This document shows, in pieces, positions 5,637-13,541 of a stretch of DNA of 18,659 nt. Every line of letters starts with the position of its first letter. The first letter of the stretch is position 1. This stretch comes from BMS3Bbin11 sp034659075 (lineage in GTDB: Bacteria; Pseudomonadota; Gammaproteobacteria; BMS3Bbin11), in NCBI GenBank assembly GCA_034659075.1, contig JAYEGM010000042.1, forward strand, positions 1 to 18,659, in the 5' to 3' direction. A program made the translations under genes and the position numbers. The notes below the pieces were generated by a model. The model worked only from the letters and a program-made list of their open reading frames with translations. It ran no database searches and was not told the origin of the DNA.

Positions 5637-6916
5637 GCGAGGCAACACTGGAACGAGGGCTGAGGGCCCTGAAGGAACAGATTGATACCCCGATTGCACT
5701 TTTCTTCAGCAGCTGTACCCATTGCGGGATGTGTGCAACCTCCTGCCTGTTCTATACGGAGACTGAGAACCCGGCCTATACACCGATTAACAAGGTTGAG
5801 CCTATGCGTCGACTGTGGGAGCAGGAATATACGCTTATCGGCCGTATCAAGAAGGCGCTTGGCATGTCCAAACCGGTTACCGAGGCAGACCTGGAAGAAT
5901 GGTCAGAATATGCCTATAACGCCTGTACCCTGTGTGGACGATGCACCATGGTGTGTCCGGTGGGAAATGACATAACCTACATGATACGCAGGATGCGTGA
6001 AGGCCTGGCTGCAGCGGGTTATGCACCCGAGGGGCTGGTCGCGGCAACCACCCGCGCTATTGAAATCGGCAGCCCGATGGGCGTCAAACTGCCGGCCTTG
6101 CAGGCCCAGGCGCGGCATGTAGAGAAAGATATCGGTATCGAGATACCGTTCGATGTCGAAGGCGCCGAGTACATGATGCTGATGTCTTCTATGGAGATCA
6201 TGAACTACCCGGAATACCTGGCGGCGGTGGCCAGGATCTTCAAGCAGGCGGGTAAGAGCTGGACTATTTCATCCGAGGCCTTCGAGGCGACCAACTCGGG
6301 CATCCAGATCGGTGTTTCCGATATCGCCAGGGAACTGGTCAACCGTGTCGCCACGGCAGCTGAAAAACTGAAAGTCAAAACGGTCATCAGCCCTGAATGT
6401 GGGCACGCCTATACGGCAATACGATGGGAAGGGCCAAACCTGATTGGGCGAAGTTATCCTTTTAAAGTCAGGCACATACTCGAGGTACTTGATGAATTCC
6501 GTGAGCAGGGTTTGCTGAAGACGGAAGGTTTTGAAGATGCGAAGATGACCTTCCATGACCCCTGCCAGCTGGTACGGCGTGGCGGCGTGATAGAACAGCC
6601 GAGGAGCTTGCTTAAAATGGTTGCAGGCAATTTTGTTGAAATGAGTGATCACGGCCAGATGAACTGGTGCTGCGGTGCCGGTGGCGGTGTGAGTGCCAAC
6701 GAGGATGCGGCAGAACTGCGCATGACAGCCTTCAAACGCAAGAAGCATCAGCTGGATGAGTTGAATGTAGATACGCTGGTCACGGCCTGTGCCAATTGCC
6801 GTATTCAGATCGAGGAAGGCCTGGAGGAGAATGAAATGGATATCCCGGTTGTTGGCCTGACAGAAATGCTGGCAGAACACCTGGTCGAAACAGACAATAC
6901 AAAGGGGGCGCAGTGA
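5633..6916 (+). CDS. isp2: Isp2, HdrD/DsrK-like cytoplasmic iron-sulfur protein of the hydrogenase complex
   Basis: A 427-residue soluble protein with no signal peptide. Two [4Fe-4S] ferredoxin motifs occur at Cys28/31/34/38 and Cys98/101/104/108. A CCG domain at the C-terminus has Cys311, Cys346-Cys347 and Cys386/Cys389, spaced CX34CCX38CXXC, the motif that in heterodisulfide reductases binds the catalytic FeS site. The earlier CCG-like domain is degenerate: only Cys256 (PECGH) remains, with ATNSG at 219-223 near where CCG is expected. Isp2 pairs with Isp1 as DsrK pairs with DsrM and HdrD with HdrE, probably passing electrons between the quinone or haem and a cytoplasmic thiol/disulfide or sulfur carrier; the partner is unknown. 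AAAGGAG precedes the ATG, which overlaps isp1. Confidence 0.93.
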   Translation: MSEATLERGLRALKEQIDTPIALFFSSCTHCGMCATSCLFYTETENPAYTPINKVEPMRRLWEQEYTLIGRIKKALGMSKPVTEADLEEWSEYAYNACTLCGRCTMVCPVGNDITYMIRRMREGLAAAGYAPEGLVAATTRAIEIGSPMGVKLPALQAQARHVEKDIGIEIPFDVEGAEYMMLMSSMEIMNYPEYLAAVARIFKQAGKSWTISSEAFEATNSGIQIGVSDIARELVNRVATAAEKLKVKTVISPECGHAYTAIRWEGPNLIGRSYPFKVRHILEVLDEFREQGLLKTEGFEDAKMTFHDPCQLVRRGGVIEQPRSLLKMVAGNFVEMSDHGQMNWCCGAGGGVSANEDAAELRMTAFKRKKHQLDELNVDTLVTACANCRIQIEEGLEENEMDIPVVGLTEMLAEHLVETDNTKGAQ

Positions 6917-7371
6917 TGACTGGAACAACGAATGATAACTTGTTCAGGATGACGCTGGATGGTCTTACAGTTGCACAGCAGCGTGCAGTGGGTGCACGCT
7001 TTATCGAGAGTGTCAGAGACCTTAGTGATGATGTACGTATTGATTTTGCCATTAAGATTGCTCAGGATATTGATGCCAATGATTCGGAGATTGCCTCTGC
7101 CTTCAAATCAGCCAAAAGTGCGGTCCTCGATTGCTACACACGTTGTGGCGCTGATGCTGACTGGGCCATGCAGGCCGGTTATTTTGTTGCTCGAGCAGCG
7201 GGCGCTGTGGTGAAACCGGAGAAAGACCTGGCTGGCAACAACCCGGCCTGGCAGGCGGCTATGCATTGCCGTATGGCTCGCACCTGCGCGGTCATTGATA
7301 GTGATACGACTGCGGAGCAAGAGGAAACCGAACAGCAGCATCGAATCCTTGATGATTTTCTGAACGCTTAA
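6916..7371 (+). CDS. Unrecognised small Cys-containing protein inside the hydrogenase operon
   Basis: A 151-residue, probably cytoplasmic, mostly alpha-helical and Ala/Asp-rich protein. I do not recognise the family. It has no signal peptide or membrane segment. Four cysteines sit in two pairs, Cys73-x3-Cys77 (CYTRC) and Cys118-x5-Cys124 (CRMARTC), with His117 beside the second pair; this could be a metal, haem or FeS site or a redox pair. The acidic Glu/Gln-rich stretch at 132-143 precedes a short C-terminal helix. The ATG at 6916 overlaps the isp2 stop (TGATG) and has AGGGGGCG upstream; a GTG at 6913 in the same frame is an alternative. Position between isp2 and the large subunit, with tight coupling to isp2, suggests a subunit, chaperone or assembly factor of this hydrogenase. 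The function is unknown. Confidence 0.8.
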   Translation: MTGTTNDNLFRMTLDGLTVAQQRAVGARFIESVRDLSDDVRIDFAIKIAQDIDANDSEIASAFKSAKSAVLDCYTRCGADADWAMQAGYFVARAAGAVVKPEKDLAGNNPAWQAAMHCRMARTCAVIDSDTTAEQEETEQQHRILDDFLNA

Positions 7372-7398
7372 TTTCTGAATGACTATTTTTGAATGACA
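7371..7398 (+). repeat. Degenerate 14-bp tandem repeat before hynL
   Basis: ATTTCTGAATGACT (7371-7384) is followed by ATTTTTGAATGACA (7385-7398), 12 of 14 bases identical; a weaker third copy, ATTTTCTGAACGCT, precedes at 7355-7368. The repeats fill most of the 43-nt gap between the unknown gene and hynL, the longest gap between genes inside the structural operon. No stable hairpin or promoter is apparent. A role in spacing or in setting hynL translation is possible but not shown. Confidence 0.6.
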
Positions 7399-7414
7399 AG
7401 ATGAGAATAAAACC

Positions 7415-9145
7415 ATGACTGACCGCGTTGTCGTTGATCCGATTACCAGAATCGAAGGCCATTTACGTATTGAAGTGCAGATGGCAGGGGATAAAATTGC
7501 CGAGGCCTTCTCATCCGGCACCATGGTGCGGGGAATCGAACTCATTCTACAGGGCCGCGACCCGCGTGATGCCTGGGCCTATGCCCAGCGTATCTGTGGT
7601 GTATGTACCCTGGTGCATGGTATTGCCTCGGTGCGCTCGGTAGAGAATGCCCTGAACTACACCATCCCGGCAAATGCCCAGATTATTCGCAACCTGATGA
7701 TTGCAGCTCAGTACGTGCATGATCATGTGATGCACTTCTACCATCTGCATGCGCTGGACTGGGTGGATGTGGTATCTGCACTTAATGCCGACCCTAAAGC
7801 CACCTCGGAACTTGCACAGACAGTGTCGCCGCACTGGCCCAAGTCTTCGCCGGGTTATTTCTCAGATATGAAGAAAAAGCTCAAGACCTTTGTTGAAGGT
7901 GGTCAGCTGGGTATTTTTGCCAAGGGTTACTGGGGGCACCCGGCCTACAAGCTGCCCGCAGAAGCCAATTTAATGGCCGTTGCGCATTATCTTGAAGCGC
8001 TGGCATGGCAGCGCGATGTAGTTAAATTACATACCATCTTCGGTGGCAAGAATCCGCATCCCAATTTCCTGGTCGGTGGCGTGCCGTCTGCAATCGATCT
8101 CAATTCAGACTCTGCTATTAACGCCAAAAAACTTGCCCAGGTGCAGGAAGTCATTGACAAGATGATGGTGTTTGTTGACCAGGTTTATGTCCCCGATACT
8201 CTGGCCATCGCCGGTTTCTACAAAGACTGGGGTGCGCAGGGCGAAGGCGTTGGCAACTTCATGTGCTTTGGTGATCTGCCGTCAAAAGGCATGTCAGATC
8301 CTTCTTCCTATATGATTCCCTCCGGTGTGATTCTGAACCGCGATTTGTCGACGATTCACCCGGTAGATCTAAACAATGCTGATGAAATTCAGGAGTTTGT
8401 TTCAAGCTCATGGTATGACTACAGTGGCGGCAAAGATCAGGGTCTGCATCCCTATGACGGTGAGACTAAACTGGATTACGAAGGTCGGGGTGGTCCTAAA
8501 CCGCCTTATGATCAGTTAAATGTTGATGACGGCTATTCATGGCTCAAGTCTCCTCGCTGGAAAGGCCATGCTATGGAAGTAGGGCCTCTGGCACGCGTAC
8601 TGATGTTATATGCCTCCGGTCATGAGCAGACTAAAGAACTGGTGGCCATGACCCTGAAAACGCTGGATGTTCCGGTAGATGCATTATTCTCTACTCTGGG
8701 TAGAACTGCCGCTCGTACACTGGAAACCAAGATCATGGTTGATGCCATGCAGAACTGGTATAACGAATTGATAACTAACATCAAGTCCGGCGATACAAAA
8801 ACATTCAATGAGAACCTCTGGGAGCCTTCTTCATGGCCGTCTGAAGCACGCGGAGTAGGCTATATGGAAGCACCACGTGGTGCACTGGCGCACTGGATCG
8901 TCATCAAGAACGGTATTATCGACAACTACCAGGCTGTGGTACCCAGTACCTGGAATGCAGGCCCACGCGACAGCAAAGGCCAGGCAGGTCCTTACGAAGC
9001 AGCCCTGAAAGGGCATACTTTGCATGATCCGAAACAACCCATAGAAATATTACGAACCATCCACAGTTTTGATCCGTGTCTTGCCTGTGCGGTACACATT
9101 ACTGACCCGGATGGCGAAGAAATAATACAGGTGAAAGTGACATGA
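7415..9145 (+). CDS. hynL: [NiFe] hydrogenase large (catalytic) subunit, precursor form
   Basis: A 576-residue subunit that binds the Ni-Fe(CN)2CO site. The L1 motif RICGVCTLVH supplies Cys61 and Cys64, and the L2 motif DPCLACAVH supplies Cys555 and Cys558. After His561 there are 15 more residues, the extension that the endopeptidase of this operon should remove once nickel is loaded. The N-terminus VVVDPITRIEGHLRIEV is characteristic of the family. There is no signal peptide; export is by hitchhiking with the Tat-targeted small subunit. The gene is separated from its small subunit by isp1, isp2 and the unknown gene, as in the hynS-isp1-isp2-hynL arrangement of Thiocapsa apart from that unknown gene. 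The end overlaps hupE by 4 nt. Confidence 0.97.
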   Translation: MTDRVVVDPITRIEGHLRIEVQMAGDKIAEAFSSGTMVRGIELILQGRDPRDAWAYAQRICGVCTLVHGIASVRSVENALNYTIPANAQIIRNLMIAAQYVHDHVMHFYHLHALDWVDVVSALNADPKATSELAQTVSPHWPKSSPGYFSDMKKKLKTFVEGGQLGIFAKGYWGHPAYKLPAEANLMAVAHYLEALAWQRDVVKLHTIFGGKNPHPNFLVGGVPSAIDLNSDSAINAKKLAQVQEVIDKMMVFVDQVYVPDTLAIAGFYKDWGAQGEGVGNFMCFGDLPSKGMSDPSSYMIPSGVILNRDLSTIHPVDLNNADEIQEFVSSSWYDYSGGKDQGLHPYDGETKLDYEGRGGPKPPYDQLNVDDGYSWLKSPRWKGHAMEVGPLARVLMLYASGHEQTKELVAMTLKTLDVPVDALFSTLGRTAARTLETKIMVDAMQNWYNELITNIKSGDTKTFNENLWEPSSWPSEARGVGYMEAPRGALAHWIVIKNGIIDNYQAVVPSTWNAGPRDSKGQAGPYEAALKGHTLHDPKQPIEILRTIHSFDPCLACAVHITDPDGEEIIQVKVT

Positions 9146-9723
9146 GTATTAATATGAAAAAAATAGCTGGATTTACACTGTTGTTGCTAGTGGCTCCTTT
9201 CGCAGAGGCACATACCGGTCTGGCACAAAATGGTTTTTTGTCAGGTTTATCACATCCCTTGCTGGGTCTCGACCATCTGCTGGCGATGCTTGCGGTTGGA
9301 TTATGGGCAGGCAGTATGGGGGATAAAGCAAGCTGGCGATTACCACTGGTGTTTCTCGTGATTATGGCTATCTCTGCAATTGGCGCACAGGGTCTGGGCA
9401 GCATGCTGATGATCGAAAACGGTATCGCTGTGTCATTACTGCTGCTTGGCCTGTTCATTGTATTTGCAGTCAAATTACCTGCTGTCATTGGTCTGATCGC
9501 CGTTAGCCTGTTTGCGGTGTTCCATGGTGTTGCGCATGGTATAGAATTGCCATTAGCGGCTTCACCCTTGTGGTATGTGTCCGGGTTCGTTTTCAGCACT
9601 GTTTTATTGATGGGGCTGGGTGTAAAAACAGGTTCTGTCAGCGCTGAAAGGGTTCGGTTAATGGTTAGAGTCGCGGGTGTGTTGATTGCCAGTGCAGGCG
9701 GTTTGATGTTGTTGACAAATTAA
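9142..9723 (+). CDS. hupE: HupE/UreJ family metal (probably nickel) permease
   Basis: A 193-residue membrane protein with a cleavable signal peptide ending AEA (residue 23), which would leave His24 at the mature N-terminus. Family motifs are HPLLGLDHLLAML (about 38-50) and FHGVAHGIELP (about 133-143), whose histidines and Asp are candidate metal ligands; about six transmembrane helices follow the signal. HupE proteins mediate nickel diffusion into the cell and often sit in hydrogenase operons, so it probably feeds HypA/HypB. The start overlaps hynL (ATGA) with AGGTGA upstream; an in-frame ATG at 9154 is a less likely alternative. It is the last gene before the terminator. Confidence 0.93.
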   Translation: MSINMKKIAGFTLLLLVAPFAEAHTGLAQNGFLSGLSHPLLGLDHLLAMLAVGLWAGSMGDKASWRLPLVFLVIMAISAIGAQGLGSMLMIENGIAVSLLLLGLFIVFAVKLPAVIGLIAVSLFAVFHGVAHGIELPLAASPLWYVSGFVFSTVLLMGLGVKTGSVSAERVRLMVRVAGVLIASAGGLMLLTN

Positions 9724-9747
9724 AGAATCTCGCTCATCTTAAAGATA

Positions 9748-9780
9748 CCTGTCCAAATCTTTTGGACGGGCATTTTTTTG
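9748..9780 (+). terminator. Intrinsic terminator of the hydrogenase operon
   Basis: CCTGTCCAAA (9748-9757) pairs with TTTGGACGGG (9761-9770) as a 10-bp stem with one G-T pair and a TCT loop, followed by a run of seven T at 9773-9779. It lies 24 nt after the hupE stop. It should separate the hydrogenase operon from menE. No convincing promoter for menE could be picked out in the 35 nt that follow. Confidence 0.9.
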
Positions 9781-9815
9781 CCTGCTCTATACGTTGAGAC
9801 CTCAGCATAACCGAG

Positions 9816-11210
9816 ATGATGACCAATCCAGATGATATTGCCCTATGGTTTAATGGTGACAGCGTCTCCTGTCAGCAGCTGGAGAAAAAGCTTGGCCAGC
9901 TTATTCAACAACTGAATCCAGTCCTGAATCAGCCGGTAATCGCTTATGTGTCTGATGACGCATGGCTATGTTACCTTTTAGTCCATGCCTGCTCGCGTAT
10001 TAAAAAGCCACTCTTTCTGCTGAATCCTGAATTACCTGAGCAGCGCTTGCAATGGCTTTTACGACAGTCCAGCTGTGAGTTTGTCATCACCGGCAGGAAA
10101 AGTCTGAACCTGCCTGATGAAATAAGCCTGCTTGGCGTAGATACATTATTTTCCATGCCGCATGGTAATAAGAAGAAGCCAATCTCAAAAAATGATACAG
10201 CAGGGATTCAGTTGATTGTTGCAACCAGCGGCAGTGGCAATGAACCGAAAGCAGTGATGCTGTCGGCTGCTGCTATTTCTGCCAGTGCTAATGCTGTAAA
10301 CAGGGTATTGGGTTTTCAAGCACAGGATTGCTGGTTAAATTGCCTACCGCTTTATCATATTGCCGGCTTGTCGATCATTAATCGTTGCGTTAACGCTGGG
10401 GCATGCATGGTGCTGCACCTGAATTTTAATGCCATGAAGGTTTGGAAAGATTTGCATGACCATGCCATTACCCATATTTCACTAGTACCCGCCATGCTGT
10501 CGCGCTTACTTGATGTATCCAGCGACGCCCGGCCACCAGCGACATTGCATGTTGCATTGATTGGTGGGGCATCGTTGTCACCATCGCTTGCGAGGCGGGC
10601 GCACAATGCAGGCTGGCCAATAGTGATCAGTTATGGCATGACCGAAACAGGTTCCATGTGTGCATATGATGCATCACCGGATGCGGGACTGATTGCCGGC
10701 AGAGTAGGGCAGATACTGGATGGGTTTGAAATTACACTCACCAGCAATCACGGTAATATTGTTGTCGCCGGTTCTGGCATGATGCTTGGATATGCAAACC
10801 CTGAAATGCTTGCAGGGGTGGGATTGCTTGATGGCAGATTAACCACGGGTGATGTGGGCAGACTGGATGAACAGGGCGTACTTTATGTATCAGGACGATC
10901 AGACGAGGTCCTGGTGACAGGGGGTCTTACGATACATCCCCGAGAAATAGAAGTGCAATTAGAAGCCTATGATGGGGTTGATTATGTTGCTGTTACCTCG
11001 TTGCCAGATCCTGTGTGGGGTGACAGCTTAGTCGCTGTTTATGCTGCGTGTGATATTGATGCTGGCGATTTTGAAAGCTGGGCCCGGAAGCAGCTGGCCT
11101 CAGCAATCCGTCCACGCACATTTATAAAGCTGGCTGAGCTGCCAGTGAACCGAATGGGCAAACTAGACCGTAAAAAACTCAGAGAGATCATCCAGCAGCA
11201 AGATATTTAG
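9816..11210 (+). CDS. menE: MenE, o-succinylbenzoate--CoA ligase
   Basis: A 464-residue ANL-superfamily adenylating enzyme that makes OSB-CoA in menaquinone synthesis. The ATP-binding loop is TSGSGNEPKAV (137-147), a variant of the usual TSGTTGxPK. SYGMTET (272-278), TGDVG (344-348) and SGRSDEVLVTGG (359-370) follow, and Lys449 in NRMGKLDR is the catalytic lysine. Specific assignment to MenE rather than another acyl-CoA ligase rests on the short length and on flanking menC, menB, menA, menF and menD. The first ATG at 9816 is followed by another at 9819; the ribosome site is weak (CCGAG). The 3' end overlaps the convergent thioesterase gene by 23 nt. Confidence 0.92.
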   Translation: MMTNPDDIALWFNGDSVSCQQLEKKLGQLIQQLNPVLNQPVIAYVSDDAWLCYLLVHACSRIKKPLFLLNPELPEQRLQWLLRQSSCEFVITGRKSLNLPDEISLLGVDTLFSMPHGNKKKPISKNDTAGIQLIVATSGSGNEPKAVMLSAAAISASANAVNRVLGFQAQDCWLNCLPLYHIAGLSIINRCVNAGACMVLHLNFNAMKVWKDLHDHAITHISLVPAMLSRLLDVSSDARPPATLHVALIGGASLSPSLARRAHNAGWPIVISYGMTETGSMCAYDASPDAGLIAGRVGQILDGFEITLTSNHGNIVVAGSGMMLGYANPEMLAGVGLLDGRLTTGDVGRLDEQGVLYVSGRSDEVLVTGGLTIHPREIEVQLEAYDGVDYVAVTSLPDPVWGDSLVAVYAACDIDAGDFESWARKQLASAIRPRTFIKLAELPVNRMGKLDRKKLREIIQQQDI

Positions 11211-11601
11211 ACAGTTCAGTACGCAGCGCTTCAGGCAATGCCCTGCTTTTTCGACCATCCTTGTCCAGGTACACGTGAGTCGTTGATGCGGTGGCAAACT
11301 GTTGATTCTGCTGGCCAAGAAAACGATAGTTTACAGTAAAGGAACTATTACCAATTCTCTTAATCTGTAGTTGTATGCTGACATTATCACCATGTCTTAT
11401 GGGTTGCTGAAAATCAGCTTCACTGTTTATTAATGGCAATAATTGTTTTTCCCTGATTAATTTGTCCAGACTGAAACCGATATCAGACATAAAGGCTTCA
11501 TAGGCATCGTGTGCATGCCTGAAAAAATGGGCAAAGAAAATGACACCTGCTGCATCTATGTCGTGTATTGGAGCCGTAAAATTATAATTATATGTTTGCA
11601 T
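11188..11601 (-). CDS. Hotdog-fold thioesterase, probable 1,4-dihydroxy-2-naphthoyl-CoA hydrolase
   Basis: A 137-residue single hotdog domain of the 4-hydroxybenzoyl-CoA thioesterase (4HBT) type. The signature DIDAAGVIFFAHFF (14-27) carries the catalytic Asp16. This resembles the DHNA-CoA thioesterase of cyanobacteria (Slr0204 type) rather than E. coli MenI/YdiI. In the menaquinone pathway the enzyme would release DHNA from DHNA-CoA, the product of MenB, before prenylation by MenA; the operon menB-menA-menC-this gene supports that strongly. It overlaps menC by 14 nt and is convergent with menE. A general YbgC-like acyl-CoA thioesterase is the alternative, so no symbol is given. Confidence 0.85.
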   Translation of the reverse strand: MQTYNYNFTAPIHDIDAAGVIFFAHFFRHAHDAYEAFMSDIGFSLDKLIREKQLLPLINSEADFQQPIRHGDNVSIQLQIKRIGNSSFTVNYRFLGQQNQQFATASTTHVYLDKDGRKSRALPEALRTELSKYLAAG

Positions 11602-12667
11602 GTGTGCCGCCTTTATAAGGTGAAAGCCCTAGTCCGTGGGTGTCAGTTAACTGTAATTTTCCCTGAATTATTTCAGGTGGCGGAGCAACATTATTAGACA
11701 GCCAATCACTGGTTGCCAGTCCATGCGCCATGGTGCTTTTTGTAAGCGGTATTGCTGCAGCAAGCTGACTAGCGGCCTGCAGGCCGATAGCGCTTTCAAT
11801 GGTGCTGGTGATAATCGTTTCAATGCCTCGTGATGCTGCCCGTCGGGCAAGGGCCAAAGACGGTAACAGTCCACCACGAACCACAGGTTTTATGATCAGC
11901 CGTTGTACGGCTTGAGATTTAAAGATTTCATCCAGTTTCAATTTACTAATTGATTCATCCAGTGCCAGTACAATTGTCGTACAGTCCTGTAATCTGCAAA
12001 GTTTCGATAAGTCTGAATATTGCAATGGCTCTTCTATCGATTCGACAGGCAAGTGATTAATGGCTTTAATAAAAGCTTCTGCCTGTCGGTAACTCCATGC
12101 GCCATTTGCATCCAGGCGCAGCAGAATATGCCGGGGAAGCTGTGCGCTCAAGCTCTCCAGCAGGCGGATATCCTCCTGTATATTATTCAGGCCAACTTTC
12201 AGTTTTAGTACCTGGTAACCCTGGCCTACTGCATGTAATGCCGGCTGGCTGCTATCTTCACCCAGTGGTCCAATCATCGTATTGACGGCGATGCTGTTCT
12301 CAGCAGCAGGGTTTAACCAATGTCGAAGACTTAGCTGATCTGATTGACTGATAAGGTCGAGCAGGGCCGTTTCTATGCCACAGCGGGCGGCAGGGCATAA
12401 ATGTGCTGCCGAGAGTTGCTCAAGAGCATCAACAGCAGGGGTATGCTGGAGTCTTTTGCTTTGTGTCTCCAGCCAGTTATTGGCTTGCAGGGGTTGTTCC
12501 GTACCAGATGCAGGCAGCGGTGCGCAATCTCCAAAACCTGATAAGCCTGCTTCGCCTGATAACTCGATCAGCCAGCCCTTGCGTGAAGAAAGACTGATGT
12601 TACTTGTCTTCCATGTTTGTTTTAGTGGTAGCCTGTAGGGGGTTAACTTTACAGATTGAATTTGCAT
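11588..12667 (-). CDS. menC: MenC, o-succinylbenzoate synthase
   Basis: A 359-residue enolase-superfamily enzyme that dehydrates SHCHC to o-succinylbenzoate. Catalytic and metal residues are in place: KLKVG with Lys155/Lys157, LDANGAW with Asp186, IEEP with Glu212, LDES with Asp237, and IIKP with Lys260. The N-terminal capping domain is present. The start ATG at 12667 is one base from the menA stop, and the end overlaps the thioesterase gene by 14 nt, so it is an interior gene of the minus-strand operon. Other enolase-superfamily activities (dipeptide epimerase, N-acylamino acid racemase) are possible by fold alone; the men context decides. Confidence 0.93.
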   Translation of the reverse strand: MQIQSVKLTPYRLPLKQTWKTSNISLSSRKGWLIELSGEAGLSGFGDCAPLPASGTEQPLQANNWLETQSKRLQHTPAVDALEQLSAAHLCPAARCGIETALLDLISQSDQLSLRHWLNPAAENSIAVNTMIGPLGEDSSQPALHAVGQGYQVLKLKVGLNNIQEDIRLLESLSAQLPRHILLRLDANGAWSYRQAEAFIKAINHLPVESIEEPLQYSDLSKLCRLQDCTTIVLALDESISKLKLDEIFKSQAVQRLIIKPVVRGGLLPSLALARRAASRGIETIITSTIESAIGLQAASQLAAAIPLTKSTMAHGLATSDWLSNNVAPPPEIIQGKLQLTDTHGLGLSPYKGGTHANI

Positions 12668-12668
12668 T

Positions 12669-13541
12669 TTAAAGCAATAATCCGATACTAATCAGTATGC
12701 TGTAGAACAACTGTAGTTGTGCCGTTCGGGCAAGAATAGTGTTGAAAACTGGACCCGGTGTTGCAGTAAAGAATTTGTAGACCAGTAGCAGACTAAAGGG
12801 TAAGGCGAGCAAATAAAACCAGTTACCAGGCAGCGGCAGCTCAGCAATAGCTGGCAGCAGAAAAGGTGACACCATCAGTGCCAGATAGAACATTTTGCTG
12901 CGATTTCTACCCAGATAATATGTCAGTGTTAACTTTCCCACTTTACGGTCTGTTTCCAGGTCACGATAGTTATTCACCAGTAACACAGCGGCGGCTAAAA
13001 GTCCGATCGCTATGGCCAGGATCAGGGCGTTCAGGGACAGCTTCAAAGTTTGAATATAATAGCTGCCCAATACAGCAGCCAGGCCAAAAAAAAGAAAAGC
13101 AAAGAGTTCGCCGGATGCACGGTACGCTATGGGTTTGTTGCCGCCGGTATAACTGTAACCTGCGAATAGTGAAAGCAGCCCAAGAATCAGGATCGGCCAT
13201 CCACCAACCCAAACCAGGTAGATTCCGATAATAAAAGCGACACTAAATGATAAATAGGCAGCAGCTTTAACCTGGCTAGCCGTAAACCAGCCCTGTGCCG
13301 TTGCACGCGCTGGACCAATCCGATCAACGCAATCCGCACCACGCTCAAAGTCTGCGGCATCGTTATGCAGGTTGGTGCCGATCTGGATAAATAAAGCACC
13401 CATTAATGCGGCAAAGGCAATAAGCCAGTGTATTTGTGACGTTTCTGCCCAGGCGAGACTGGTGCCAGCCAAAACGGGGGCGATGGATATAGCCAGTGTC
13501 TTCGGGCGAATGGCCAGCAGCCATTTAGAAATCCGGGTCAT
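12669..13541 (-). CDS. menA: MenA, 1,4-dihydroxy-2-naphthoate polyprenyltransferase
   Basis: A 290-residue UbiA-superfamily membrane prenyltransferase with about eight or nine hydrophobic segments. The two Asp-rich motifs that bind Mg-diphosphate are NLHNDAADFERGAD (57-70) and NNYRDLETD (190-198). It joins DHNA to the polyprenyl diphosphate to give demethylmenaquinone. The N-terminal WLLAIRPKTL is typical of MenA. The start overlaps the menB stop by 4 nt and menC follows after one base, so expression is coupled. The absence of a ubiA-type context and the presence of MenB/MenC argue against a ubiquinone enzyme. Confidence 0.95.
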   Translation of the reverse strand: MTRISKWLLAIRPKTLAISIAPVLAGTSLAWAETSQIHWLIAFAALMGALFIQIGTNLHNDAADFERGADCVDRIGPARATAQGWFTASQVKAAAYLSFSVAFIIGIYLVWVGGWPILILGLLSLFAGYSYTGGNKPIAYRASGELFAFLFFGLAAVLGSYYIQTLKLSLNALILAIAIGLLAAAVLLVNNYRDLETDRKVGKLTLTYYLGRNRSKMFYLALMVSPFLLPAIAELPLPGNWFYLLALPFSLLLVYKFFTATPGPVFNTILARTAQLQLFYSILISIGLLL

